A stretch of 64,000 bases of DNA from SZUA-229 sp041589455 (GTDB taxonomy: Bacteria; Pseudomonadota; Gammaproteobacteria; SZUA-229): contig JBFHVQ010000002.1 in the NCBI GenBank assembly GCA_041589455.1, positions 1-64,000 on the forward strand, in the 5' to 3' direction. Shown here piece after piece: positions 35,310 through 43,910 of the stretch. The translations under genes were made by a program, and so were the position numbers. Within the stretch, counting starts at the first letter, position 1. Each line of letters opens with the position of its first letter. The notes under the pieces were generated by a model. It made no database searches and was not told the origin of the DNA. It saw only the letters and a list, made by a program, of their open reading frames with translations.

Positions 35310-35336
35310 CTATTCAATTATTCAATTGAATAGTAT
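35309..35336. promoter_or_regulatory. Perfect 12-4-12 palindrome, likely ArsR-family operator
   Basis: TACTATTCAATT (35309-35320), four-base spacer ATTC, and AATTGAATAGTA (35325-35336) are exact inverted repeats. ArsR/SmtB repressors bind AT-rich 12-bp inverted repeats between divergent genes, and this one lies exactly between the ArsR-rhodanese gene and the cluster it would control. Confidence 0.65.
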
Positions 35337-35376
35337 ATATTAAGCATATGTCCACCAGTTAACTCCCAGAGGCTCT

Positions 35377-36243
35377 ATGAACAGTATTGAAACCTTGATA
35401 ATTGAAAATGAAGGCACCATCAGACTTGCCGTCTTTATCGGTATGCTGGTTCTTATGGGGCTCTGGGAATGGCTAGCCCCCAGGCGTGCACCCAAATTAT
35501 CCAAACTACTGCGATGGAGCCATAATCTGGGACTGGTTTTTCTCAACAGCCTGCTACTAAGGCTAATTTTCCCTGCTGCTGCTGTTGGCATGGCCAGCTT
35601 TACCAGTGAATACCAATGGGGGCTATTCAATACTGTAGATCTACCCTTTATCATCGAGATCATCGCTGCAGTGATTCTGCTTGACCTGATAATCTATCTA
35701 CAACATGTGCTGGTACATGCCGTTCCTGTCCTGTGGCGGCTGCATCGAGTACATCATGCAGACCTTGATTATGATGTCACCACTGGCATCCGCTTTCACC
35801 CCATTGAAATCATTCTCTCCATGGTCATCAAATTTGCTGCCATTGCCGCTCTGGGCCCTGCGGTAGTTGCGGTGATTATTTTTGAAGTACTGCTGAACGG
35901 TATGGCGATGTTTAATCACGGCAATATACAACTCCCGGAATCACTGGATAAACTACTTCGATTAATTATCGTGACTCCGGATATGCACCGCGTACATCAC
36001 TCTGTTGAGAACGATGAAACCAATAGCAATTTTGGATTCAACCTAAGCGTGTGGGATCGCATCTTTGGAACCTATCGCCAGCAGCCTCGTCTTAGCCATG
36101 AGACCATGCAAATAGGCATTCATCACTTTACCGAAAGCTCACAGACCAATCAGCTACCCGGAATGTTAATGATCCCTTTTCAGGGGGACTCAACTGGCTA
36201 TGCCATTAATCGCCGCAGCTGGAGCAAAGACGATGAAAAATAA
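35377..36243 (+). CDS. Fatty acid hydroxylase/sterol desaturase superfamily membrane enzyme
   Basis: The 288-residue protein has four or so membrane segments and the eight-histidine di-iron signature of this superfamily: HVLVH (HX3H), LHRVHH (HX2HH), FNHGN and MHRVHHS (HX2HH). It would hydroxylate or desaturate a lipid or fatty chain in the membrane with O2. It is the first gene of a plus-strand run that goes on to arsenic genes, which suggests that a lipid or an arsenic-linked product is modified. AGAGG precedes the ATG. Confidence 0.87.
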   Translation: MNSIETLIIENEGTIRLAVFIGMLVLMGLWEWLAPRRAPKLSKLLRWSHNLGLVFLNSLLLRLIFPAAAVGMASFTSEYQWGLFNTVDLPFIIEIIAAVILLDLIIYLQHVLVHAVPVLWRLHRVHHADLDYDVTTGIRFHPIEIILSMVIKFAAIAALGPAVVAVIIFEVLLNGMAMFNHGNIQLPESLDKLLRLIIVTPDMHRVHHSVENDETNSNFGFNLSVWDRIFGTYRQQPRLSHETMQIGIHHFTESSQTNQLPGMLMIPFQGDSTGYAINRRSWSKDDEK

Positions 36244-37201
36244 AACCCTACGCTTACTCGCTTTCATTCTGTTAGCCTGCTTGGTCTCTCTGGCGCTGCT
36301 TAATCGTGACGCCCTGAATATCGACATGATAGAGCAAAATTTGCAACAGGCTGGCGCCTCTGCGCCGCTGATATTTATGTTGATTTACATTGCCAGCACC
36401 GTCCTGTTTTTACCCGGCTCTCTACTAACCCTGCTGGGCGGGGCATTATTTGGCCCTGTGCTGGGCACACTCTATAGCCTGAGTGCTGCAACACTGGGTG
36501 CAATAGCGGCCTTTATGATTGCCCGCTATCTGGCATCAGACTGGGTCACTCGAAAATCTGCCGGTCGCCTTCAGCAGCTAATCCAGGGAGTAGAACAGGA
36601 AGGCTGGCGCTTTGTAGCCTTTACACGACTGGTCCCCCTGTTTCCATTTAACCTGCTCAACTATGCCCTCGGTCTCACCCGAATAAGCGTAACTCAATAC
36701 AGTATTGCCACCTTTATTTTTATGCTGCCAGGAGCTGTGGCTTACACTTATCTGGGATATATGGGCAAAGAACTGGCTACAGGTGGTAGCGACCTTGTGC
36801 AAAAAATTATGCTTGCACTAGCACTTCTGGCAACAGTTGCCTTTATCCCTCGCCTGGTAAATCGCATGCGAAGCCGACCAGAGATGCTGGACATAACGGA
36901 ACTAAAACAGCAAATGGATGAACAACAAAAAATATTACTACTGGATGTGCGCACCACTGACGACTACCATGGCGAACAGGGACATATTGCCGGCTCCATG
37001 CTGATCCCGCTGGAACAGCTGCCACAACAAATTGAGCTCCTGGAAGCCTATCGTGATAAGCCGATTGTAACAATCTGTCGAACTGACAGACGCTCCTCTA
37101 CAGCCGCCAAAATATTATCTAAAATGGGTTTTAATCATGTTAAGGTAGCACGCATGGGCATGACTGACTGGATCAAACAGCAATATCCCATCGAAAAATA
37201 A
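36233..37201 (+). CDS. VTT (TVP38/TMEM64) membrane protein fused to a rhodanese domain
   Basis: The start is ATG 36233 with GGAG upstream, overlapping the previous gene by 11 bases. The 322-residue protein has an N-terminal DedA-like VTT membrane domain (FLPGSLLTLLGGALFG, FTRLVPLFPFNLLNYALGL) of about 215 residues and a C-terminal rhodanese domain (LLLDVRTTDDYHGEQGHIAG) with active-site Cys about 282 (TICRTDRRS). VTT proteins move lipids or small solutes across membranes. The fusion with rhodanese, between a lipid hydroxylase and ArsS, is unusual. Confidence 0.86.
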   Translation: MKNKTLRLLAFILLACLVSLALLNRDALNIDMIEQNLQQAGASAPLIFMLIYIASTVLFLPGSLLTLLGGALFGPVLGTLYSLSAATLGAIAAFMIARYLASDWVTRKSAGRLQQLIQGVEQEGWRFVAFTRLVPLFPFNLLNYALGLTRISVTQYSIATFIFMLPGAVAYTYLGYMGKELATGGSDLVQKIMLALALLATVAFIPRLVNRMRSRPEMLDITELKQQMDEQQKILLLDVRTTDDYHGEQGHIAGSMLIPLEQLPQQIELLEAYRDKPIVTICRTDRRSSTAAKILSKMGFNHVKVARMGMTDWIKQQYPIEK

Positions 37202-37217
37202 TTACAGATAAAGAACT

Positions 37218-38180
37218 ATGCACGATACCAAACCACTTTTATTGAAAACGGATTTTCCTGCTTTGCGTCGTAGCAATCTGGATACCCTGCAACTTAACCT
37301 TGGCTACACCTGCAACCAGAGTTGTCAGCATTGCCATGTCAACGCAGGCCCCAATAGAAAAGAACAGATGTCACTTGAAACACTCGAACAAATTCTGACA
37401 TTTGCAAAGCTTCACTCAATTAAGAAACTCGACCTAACCGGTGGTGCACCAGAACTCAACCCGCATTTCCGCTGGCTAATAGAACAGGCATCCAGGCACG
37501 GCATTCATGTAATTGATCGCTGCAATTTAACTATATTAACGGAACAGAACCAGCATGACCTGGCGGAATTTCTGGCACAATATCAGGTAGAAATTGTTGC
37601 TTCACTGCCCTGCTATAGTCAGGAGAATGTTGACAAACAAAGAGGCAAAGGTGTATTTGACCGTAGCATACAGGGACTTAAAATTTTAAATGCTCTGGGT
37701 TACGGAAAAAGCAATAATGATTTGCAGTTAAATTTAATGTACAACCCCGGCGGTGCATTTTTACCCCCCTCGCAACAAACCCTTGAAGCAGATTATAAAC
37801 AGAAACTGAAAAATGATTTTGAAATTGAATTCAATCAACTGCTCACACTAACAAATATGCCAATAATGCGTTTCGGAAGCAGCCTGCTTAGCAAAAATAA
37901 ATTTGATGACTACATGCAACTGCTTAAACAAGCTCACAATGATGACAACCTTGAAACCGTTATGTGTCGGAGCCTGATTAGCATTGACTGGCAAGGATAT
38001 ATCTATGACTGTGATTTCAACCAGATGCTTGACATCCCAAGCCAGCTAAAAACCGAGTATAAAACACATATTTCAAAACTTAATTTTGAAACTTTACAAA
38101 ATAATACTATCGCCATTGCAGACCATTGCTATGGCTGCACTGCTGGCAACGGATCAAGCTGTGGGGGTGCACTAAGTTAG
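37218..38180 (+). CDS. arsS: Arsenosugar biosynthesis-type radical SAM protein (ArsS)
   Basis: The 320-residue protein has the radical SAM cysteines in YTCNQSCQHCHVNAGP (CX3CX2C), and a C-terminal part rich in Cys (DCDFNQML, HCYGCTAGNGSSCGGA) as in ArsS proteins. ArsS is thought to transfer a deoxyadenosyl or ribosyl group from SAM to a methylated arsenical during arsenosugar synthesis. The name is known from cyanobacterial and marine bacterial clusters. Some members of this family carry selenocysteine; here the matching positions are cysteine codons. ArsM is encoded three genes downstream. Confidence 0.85.
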   Translation: MHDTKPLLLKTDFPALRRSNLDTLQLNLGYTCNQSCQHCHVNAGPNRKEQMSLETLEQILTFAKLHSIKKLDLTGGAPELNPHFRWLIEQASRHGIHVIDRCNLTILTEQNQHDLAEFLAQYQVEIVASLPCYSQENVDKQRGKGVFDRSIQGLKILNALGYGKSNNDLQLNLMYNPGGAFLPPSQQTLEADYKQKLKNDFEIEFNQLLTLTNMPIMRFGSSLLSKNKFDDYMQLLKQAHNDDNLETVMCRSLISIDWQGYIYDCDFNQMLDIPSQLKTEYKTHISKLNFETLQNNTIAIADHCYGCTAGNGSSCGGALS

Positions 38181-38182
38181 CT

Positions 38183-38887
38183 ATGAAACCCTCACGCATA
38201 TCAATCATCATACCTTGTCTTAACGAAGCCAGTTACATTCTTGACACCCTTAAACCTTTACAGGCGCTACGCAGAAGAGGTCATGAGATAATTCTGGTAG
38301 ATGCGCAAAGCGCAGACAACACAGTCGAACTATCTCGCCAACTAGTTGATCTAGTAATAACCTCAGCACCAGGCAGAGCCAGACAAATGAATCATGGCGC
38401 ACAATATGCCACAGGTGATGTCTTATGCTTTATACATGCAGACACAGTTTGCCCAGATCACATTGATCAGTTAATTAGCAACACCCTTTGTCAGTCAAAA
38501 AAAACATGGGGGCGCTTTGATGTGCAGCTCAGCGGCTCCTTCTGGATATTTAGAATCATTGAATGGATGATGAATAAACGCTCCTGCCTTACAGCTATAG
38601 CAACCGGTGACCAGGGTATATTTATCTGCAGGAATATATTCCATAAAATTTCAGGATTCGCTGACATTTCACTGATGGAAGATATCGAAATCTGTAAGCG
38701 ATTGCGAAAAATTTCACGCCCTATCTGCGTCAACAAAGGACATTTAATCACCTCAAGTCGACGCTGGGAACAACAGGGCATTCTACGCACTATGTTTTTA
38801 ATGTGGAGTTTACGCCTAGGTTATTTTATGGGCTTACCCACAAACACGCTCGCCAGCAAATACCGGACACATGTCTCAGAAAAATAA
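38183..38887 (+). CDS. Arsenosugar-cluster GT2 glycosyltransferase (TIGR04283-type)
   Basis: The start is ATG 38183, two bases after arsS; an earlier Leu-rich frame overlaps arsS. The 234-residue protein is a GT2 enzyme with SIIIPCLNEASYI, LVDAQSADNT and FIHADT (DxD-like). This subfamily is usually found beside ArsS and ArsM. Its donor and acceptor are not known, but it may glycosylate an arsenosugar intermediate. It overlaps the next gene by 17 bases. Confidence 0.83.
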   Translation: MKPSRISIIIPCLNEASYILDTLKPLQALRRRGHEIILVDAQSADNTVELSRQLVDLVITSAPGRARQMNHGAQYATGDVLCFIHADTVCPDHIDQLISNTLCQSKKTWGRFDVQLSGSFWIFRIIEWMMNKRSCLTAIATGDQGIFICRNIFHKISGFADISLMEDIEICKRLRKISRPICVNKGHLITSSRRWEQQGILRTMFLMWSLRLGYFMGLPTNTLASKYRTHVSEK

Positions 38888-39503
38888 ACAACTAATCGTT
38901 TTTGCAAAATCACCGATTTCAGGCAGTTGCAAAACAAGACTGATACCCCTACTTGGTGAAAAAGCGACAACCGATCTTTACAAAAAACTTTCTACGCATT
39001 GCCTTAACCAGATCAAAGAAATTAGAAACATTGATATATCATTACAGGTATTTCCTGACACATCACATGATTTTATTCAAAAGCTCAACACACAGTTCAA
39101 TACAACTCTAAAACCACAAACTGGCAATAATCTTGGTGAAAGAATGCATCATGGGATACACTACTCATTAATAAAATATAGCCAGTGCGTACTTATTGGC
39201 ACAGACTGCCCGGAAATTAATTCAGCATATATTGAACGCGCTTTTCATGCACTAGAATCTACAGACATTGTTCTTGGACCCGCCAATGATGGTGGCTATG
39301 TCCTGATAGGCGCAAATAAAATACAACCTGAATTATTTCACAACATTGAGTGGAGCACTGAAAGCGTGCTAAAACAACAAATCAAGAACTGTGAAAACTT
39401 AAATTACAGCTATCAACTATTACCCGCATTATGGGACCTGGATTTACCTCAGGATTACATCCGGCACCAGAACCGACTTAAGCAACTCTCTATCTTAGAA
39501 TAA
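38871..39503 (+). CDS. Arsenosugar-cluster glycosyltransferase-like protein (TIGR04282/DUF2064)
   Basis: The 210-residue protein has the nucleotidyltransferase/GT-A-like fold of this subfamily: LIVFAKSPISGSCKTRL, GERMHHGIHYS, LIGTDCPEINS and GPANDGGYVLIG. It is regularly paired with the TIGR04283 enzyme next to ArsS. It overlaps the preceding gene by 17 bases and is 15 bases from arsM, so the cluster is one transcript. It is more AT-rich than the neighbouring genes. Confidence 0.83.
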   Translation: MSQKNKQLIVFAKSPISGSCKTRLIPLLGEKATTDLYKKLSTHCLNQIKEIRNIDISLQVFPDTSHDFIQKLNTQFNTTLKPQTGNNLGERMHHGIHYSLIKYSQCVLIGTDCPEINSAYIERAFHALESTDIVLGPANDGGYVLIGANKIQPELFHNIEWSTESVLKQQIKNCENLNYSYQLLPALWDLDLPQDYIRHQNRLKQLSILE

Positions 39504-39518
39504 ATATTGAGGCCAATT

Positions 39519-40322
39519 ATGGATCAACTTGAAGCAGATAAAATACGAAATCAGGTAAGAGACTCTTACAGCAAGGTTGCTGAAGCTGACAACAACGGCG
39601 ACTGCTGCGGTGTCGCCTCCAGTTGCTGCGGCGTATCTGATGAACAACAAATCAATCAACTCATCTCAACACGACTCGGTTATAGTGAAGAAGATATACG
39701 CAATACACCTGATGGTGCAGACATGGGCCTTGGCTGCGGCAACCCAAAGGCTATCGCGGAACTAAAAACTGGGGAAACAGTCATCGATCTGGGAAGCGGT
39801 GGTGGCTTCGACGCCTTTCTTGCCGCCAATGAAGTGGGTGATACAGGCAAGGTTATTGGTATTGATATGACACCAGAAATGCTCAGTAAAGCTCGCGCAA
39901 ATGCAGAAAAAGGTCAATATAAACAGGTGGAATTCCGTCTTGGCGAAATAGAACATATGCCTGTTGCTGACAATTATGCAGACGTCATTATTTCTAATTG
40001 CGTTATTAATCTGTCACCCAATAAACAACGTGTATTTAATGAGGCTTATCGCATATTAAAAACTGGTGGCCGTCTGGCGATTTCTGATGTTGTTTGCAGC
40101 ACAAAATTACCAGATGATATTCGAGACAATGTACAGCTTTACTCTGCCTGCGTTAGTGGCGCCTCAAGTATAAAAGAAATCGAGACGATGCTTAACTCCT
40201 CTGGATTCACCGACATCTCCATCACAGCTAAAGATGATAGTCGTGAGTTTATCAAAGATTGGGCGCCCGGCAGCAATATTGAGAATTATGTTTTATCCGC
40301 ATACATTCAGGCAAGAAAATAA
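39519..40322 (+). CDS. arsM: Arsenite methyltransferase
   Basis: The start ATG 39519 follows GAGG; a TTG four codons upstream is the only alternative. The 267-residue SAM methyltransferase has DLGSGGGFDA, IGIDMTPEM and LKTGGRLAISD. Cysteines 73 (GLGCGNP), 161 (SNCVINLS) and 211 (YSACVSGA) fit the arsenic-binding cysteines of ArsM, and an N-terminal CC pair (29-30, 36-37) adds thiols. It methylates As(III), giving volatile or sugar-bound methylarsenicals. It closes the cluster. Confidence 0.93.
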   Translation: MDQLEADKIRNQVRDSYSKVAEADNNGDCCGVASSCCGVSDEQQINQLISTRLGYSEEDIRNTPDGADMGLGCGNPKAIAELKTGETVIDLGSGGGFDAFLAANEVGDTGKVIGIDMTPEMLSKARANAEKGQYKQVEFRLGEIEHMPVADNYADVIISNCVINLSPNKQRVFNEAYRILKTGGRLAISDVVCSTKLPDDIRDNVQLYSACVSGASSIKEIETMLNSSGFTDISITAKDDSREFIKDWAPGSNIENYVLSAYIQARK

Positions 40323-40334
40323 TCATTATACTAA

Positions 40335-42317
40335 TCATTTATTATCTTCTGGCTTAACCGGTAAAATCAGGGAAAACATTGCGCCTTTGCCTTTTCCTTC
40401 GCTGTGAACTTTAATATCACCATTCAATTCTTTTGCCATTAATGCGCTATGGTGCAAACCATAGCCATGCCCGCCTTTTCTCTTTTTGTAGCCAAACTCA
40501 AAAAGACGGGTCATAGTTTCATCATCTATACCAACACCATTATCTTTAACTGAAAACTCCAAATCTTTTCCATACTGTTTTATACCTAATACAATATTTC
40601 TATTATCCACATCATTATTCATAAGCGCATATTTTGCATTACTAATAAAATTAACCAGAACCTGTATGACTTTATGCTTATCTACTGTCAACTCTTCATT
40701 AACTTCATACTCATAAGTCAGTGTAACTCGATTATTATTGAGACTGGATATGTTTATCTTTACTGCATCATCAAACAACTGACTTGCCAATATGGTTTCA
40801 ACAATACCCATGCCTCCCGCATACGCCTGCTGCATTGAAATAATAGTTTTTATATGATCAATATTATCTCCAAGACAATCTAGCTCTTTGATCTGATTCT
40901 TCTGATCCACTTCGATCTGACTAGCAAGCTTTTCAATATAGGGTATTATGAATTTTCCTTTTTCATCATTTTCTATAAAATTACAAAGATCTGATTTATT
41001 CTCATTCAACAGGTCTGATACCTTGCTCAGACTCAGCACCTTGCTATTTCTTATTTTTTCTTTTAGCACTGATGTCGATACATTAATACTATTTAAAACA
41101 TTTCCAACATTATGCAGCACGCCACTAGCAACTTCAGCCATACCCGCGCTTCTTGCAACGGTCGCTATTTTAGAATTCAAATCCTTCAATTCTTCTGTTC
41201 TTTCATTAACTTTAATTTCCAGACCTTCATTTAGTTCTTTTAACGTTTTCTGAAAAACTTCACGTTCTGTCACATCACGAATAACAACCTGAATCAACTC
41301 TTTACCTCTCAAGTCGATAGCGGTTATTTCCACATCCACTGATATCTCTACGTCGTAAATATTAGAAAAGAACCAATGATACCTTTTTTTAACCCCTACT
41401 TTCGCCTGCTTGATTGCTTCACTTATAGGAATCGAGTGTGATTCCTTCTCATCAATCCTGAAACGATTAACAAAATCAGAATCTATATCACCTAAATCTT
41501 CGATATTATTCACCGAAAACATGGCTAATGCATTTTCATTTGCATCAATAATCTGATTATTTTCGAGCACTAGCACCGAATCCATACTTCCTTCAATTAG
41601 CGCTTTAAACTTCATCCCTTCATTTTCAATATGCCATGCTTGCTGTGATATTCTGCGTAAAATATACAACGAGCTAACAAATATCAGCACAACCACCACC
41701 ACACTTAACAAAGTGACCGTTCTTGACGCAGCCTGCTTAGACAACCTTGACTGCTCAACAATTTTATCATTTTTCTTTTTTTGTAGTTCCAACATACGAT
41801 CTACAATATCAAAAACCTGAGTCTGGTATTCGAGTGCCAGTTCTATCAACTCTAATGCTTGCTGTCTATTCCCCGCTATAACATTTTCATAAATATCATA
41901 TTGAACAGCAACGGCATTTATCGAAATATCTCGTTGCTCATCCAGCATTTTCATTTCGTCCTGATCGAGTTCGAGTGCAATATATTTTTCACGAGCCTGT
42001 AAAAAAGCAGTTCCTTGCTCTCTGAATTTTATCCACTCTTCGTCAACAAGAAATTCATCTTCGACCAGCAGTGTCATCATTAGCCTGAGATTTCTTTCCC
42101 TGGCGGATATTCTCATATCATATAATAAACCTGTCTTTACATACGAGGCTTTAACCAACTCATCAAGACTCTGGCTTAATGACCTCAATTCATTGAGCGA
42201 GATAATACTCATCAAAATGATTAACGCACAGGTTACTAACAGACCTGATATCAGTGCATTTCTGATATTTTTGATGGCTGGATAGGCTGATGAAAAATGT
42301 GAATCGTGAACCGACAT
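40335..42317 (-). CDS. Membrane sensor histidine kinase with PAS domain
   Basis: The 660-residue protein has two membrane segments (about 21-43 and 201-219) around a four-helix bundle sensor domain, a PAS domain (about 235-345), a coiled coil, and a kinase core. The His box is unusual (ASGVLHNVGNVLNSI, in which HN replaces the more common HE). The N box (QVLVNFISNAKYALM), G1 (VKDNGVGID) and G2 (GGHGYGLHHS) are present. No response regulator is adjacent. The gene lies downstream of gor on the minus strand but 190 bases away. Confidence 0.9.
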   Translation of the reverse strand: MSVHDSHFSSAYPAIKNIRNALISGLLVTCALIILMSIISLNELRSLSQSLDELVKASYVKTGLLYDMRISARERNLRLMMTLLVEDEFLVDEEWIKFREQGTAFLQAREKYIALELDQDEMKMLDEQRDISINAVAVQYDIYENVIAGNRQQALELIELALEYQTQVFDIVDRMLELQKKKNDKIVEQSRLSKQAASRTVTLLSVVVVVLIFVSSLYILRRISQQAWHIENEGMKFKALIEGSMDSVLVLENNQIIDANENALAMFSVNNIEDLGDIDSDFVNRFRIDEKESHSIPISEAIKQAKVGVKKRYHWFFSNIYDVEISVDVEITAIDLRGKELIQVVIRDVTEREVFQKTLKELNEGLEIKVNERTEELKDLNSKIATVARSAGMAEVASGVLHNVGNVLNSINVSTSVLKEKIRNSKVLSLSKVSDLLNENKSDLCNFIENDEKGKFIIPYIEKLASQIEVDQKNQIKELDCLGDNIDHIKTIISMQQAYAGGMGIVETILASQLFDDAVKINISSLNNNRVTLTYEYEVNEELTVDKHKVIQVLVNFISNAKYALMNNDVDNRNIVLGIKQYGKDLEFSVKDNGVGIDDETMTRLFEFGYKKRKGGHGYGLHHSALMAKELNGDIKVHSEGKGKGAMFSLILPVKPEDNK

Positions 42318-42357
42318 ATGAGCTTTCTTAATTATATTAAGAAAAAGTATAGCTCAT
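42318..42357 (-). promoter_or_regulatory. Nested palindrome immediately upstream of the histidine kinase start
   Basis: TTTCTTAAT-TAT-ATTAAGAAA (42324-42344) lies inside ATGAGCT...AGCTCAT (42318-42324 and 42351-42357). On the minus strand, the only ribosome-site-like bases (AAGAAAG) and a TATAAT are within it. It may be a regulator site or a translation-blocking hairpin. The rest of the 190-base gap to gor shows no further signal. Confidence 0.4.
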
Positions 42358-42507
42358 AGGATAGAACAAAAAGTTTATTCGAAGACCGCCCGCTAAAACG
42401 GAGACACCTGCTTTACGCTATTTTTAGCAAGTAATAACATAATGATATTTGTTTTTTATAAATAAGGGGCCGCTATTACAGCCACACCCCTTGGTATAAA
42501 CACGGTG

Positions 42508-43863
42508 CTAACGCATCGTGACCAGCTCTTCAGCGCTCGTTGGGTGTATCGCAACCGTATCATCAAAGTCTTTTTTGGTCGCCCCCATTCTCATGGCAAC
42601 AGCGAAGCCCTGCAGCATTTCATCACAACCCGGGCCAATAATATGACAACCAACCACTTTCTCCTGAGCCCCCAGACACACCAGCTTCATCGCGGTCGGC
42701 ACTTCATGGCTTGTCATCGCGTTATACATGGCGGTAAAGCGTGTTTGATACACTTTTACCGCATCCCCATGCTCTTTCCTGGCTTCTTCTTCTGTCAGAC
42801 CAACCGTGCCAATCGGTGGATGACTAAACACAACCGTTGAGATCAGATTGTAATCCAGATGACGATCGCTCTGATTATTGTATAAGCGATCAGCAAGGCG
42901 CCTACCAGCAGCGATTGCCACCGGTGTTAACGGCTCACGACCGGTTACATCACCAAGCGAAAATATATTAGACACATTGGTATTCTGGAAAGTGTCACAG
43001 GGGATAAAACCGGCCTCATCTCGCTCCAGCCCTGCCGCATCAAGGTTCATACCTTGGGTATTTGGGTGACGGCCTATCGCCCATATCAGCACATCATAGC
43101 CTGTATTTTTATTCCCTTTATCATCACAAAGTGTCAGGCTGCCATCTTCTTCCTTGATCACTTCGGTAATCTGCGTCTGGGCAACGATTTCGATACCCTG
43201 ATCCATCATTTCTTCGAGCAGGGTTTCTCGTAACATATGATCAAATGTACGCAGTAAATGCTTCTTTCTTAAGTACATATTGACATCACTTCCCAGGGCT
43301 TTCAGCACACCAGCAACTTCAACGGCGATATACCCGGAACCCACTATTGCGACCTTTTTAGGACATTCCGTTAATTCAAAAAAACCATCTGATGTCATAC
43401 CATGCTCAGCACCCGGAATCTCTGGAACCGTCGGCGTTGTACCCGGCGAGACCACAATGTGCTTTGCGGTGTATTTTTTGCCATCCACATCAAGCGTATT
43501 CGCATCCACAAACGAGGCAAAGCCCTGTAGCTCATCGATGTTCGAGTCTGCCAGGTAATTGTGATACCAGTTGTTAATACCTGATATATAATTTTCTCGC
43601 TTGGTCACCAGATGATTCCAGTCGAAACCTTTATTTTCTATATCAAAGCCATAATCTCTGGCATCGTCCAGGGCATGCGCCAGATTAGCGCCAAACCACA
43701 TCACTTTCTTTGGCACACAGCCCACATTCACACAGGTACCGCCTATTTTACCCATTTCTACTACTGCACATTTAGCACCATATGTCGCTGCACGCTCAGC
43801 CACTGAAAGCCCGCCGCTACCTGCACCAATTGCGATTAAGTCATAATCATATTTTTTTGCCAT
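42508..43863 (-). CDS. gor: Glutathione-disulfide reductase
   Basis: The start is ATG 43863, with CAGGG upstream; the longer frame to 43911 lacks support. The 451-residue flavoenzyme has GAGSGG (FAD), the redox pair C44 and C49 (GGTCVNVGCVPKK), VGSGYIAVEVAGV (NADPH) and the C-terminal HPTSAEE with the active-site His and Glu. It keeps glutathione reduced with NADPH. It diverges from ubiA with 47 bases between the starts. Confidence 0.95.
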   Translation of the reverse strand: MAKKYDYDLIAIGAGSGGLSVAERAATYGAKCAVVEMGKIGGTCVNVGCVPKKVMWFGANLAHALDDARDYGFDIENKGFDWNHLVTKRENYISGINNWYHNYLADSNIDELQGFASFVDANTLDVDGKKYTAKHIVVSPGTTPTVPEIPGAEHGMTSDGFFELTECPKKVAIVGSGYIAVEVAGVLKALGSDVNMYLRKKHLLRTFDHMLRETLLEEMMDQGIEIVAQTQITEVIKEEDGSLTLCDDKGNKNTGYDVLIWAIGRHPNTQGMNLDAAGLERDEAGFIPCDTFQNTNVSNIFSLGDVTGREPLTPVAIAAGRRLADRLYNNQSDRHLDYNLISTVVFSHPPIGTVGLTEEEARKEHGDAVKVYQTRFTAMYNAMTSHEVPTAMKLVCLGAQEKVVGCHIIGPGCDEMLQGFAVAMRMGATKKDFDDTVAIHPTSAEELVTMR

Positions 43864-43910
43864 GATAAACCCTGTAGTGAAATCTCGAGGTCGGGTAATA
43901 TACCAGCACA

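Noticed and set aside
37218..38180. Selenocysteine in the ArsS-like protein
   Set aside because: All the relevant positions are Cys codons and there is no in-frame TGA before the natural stop.
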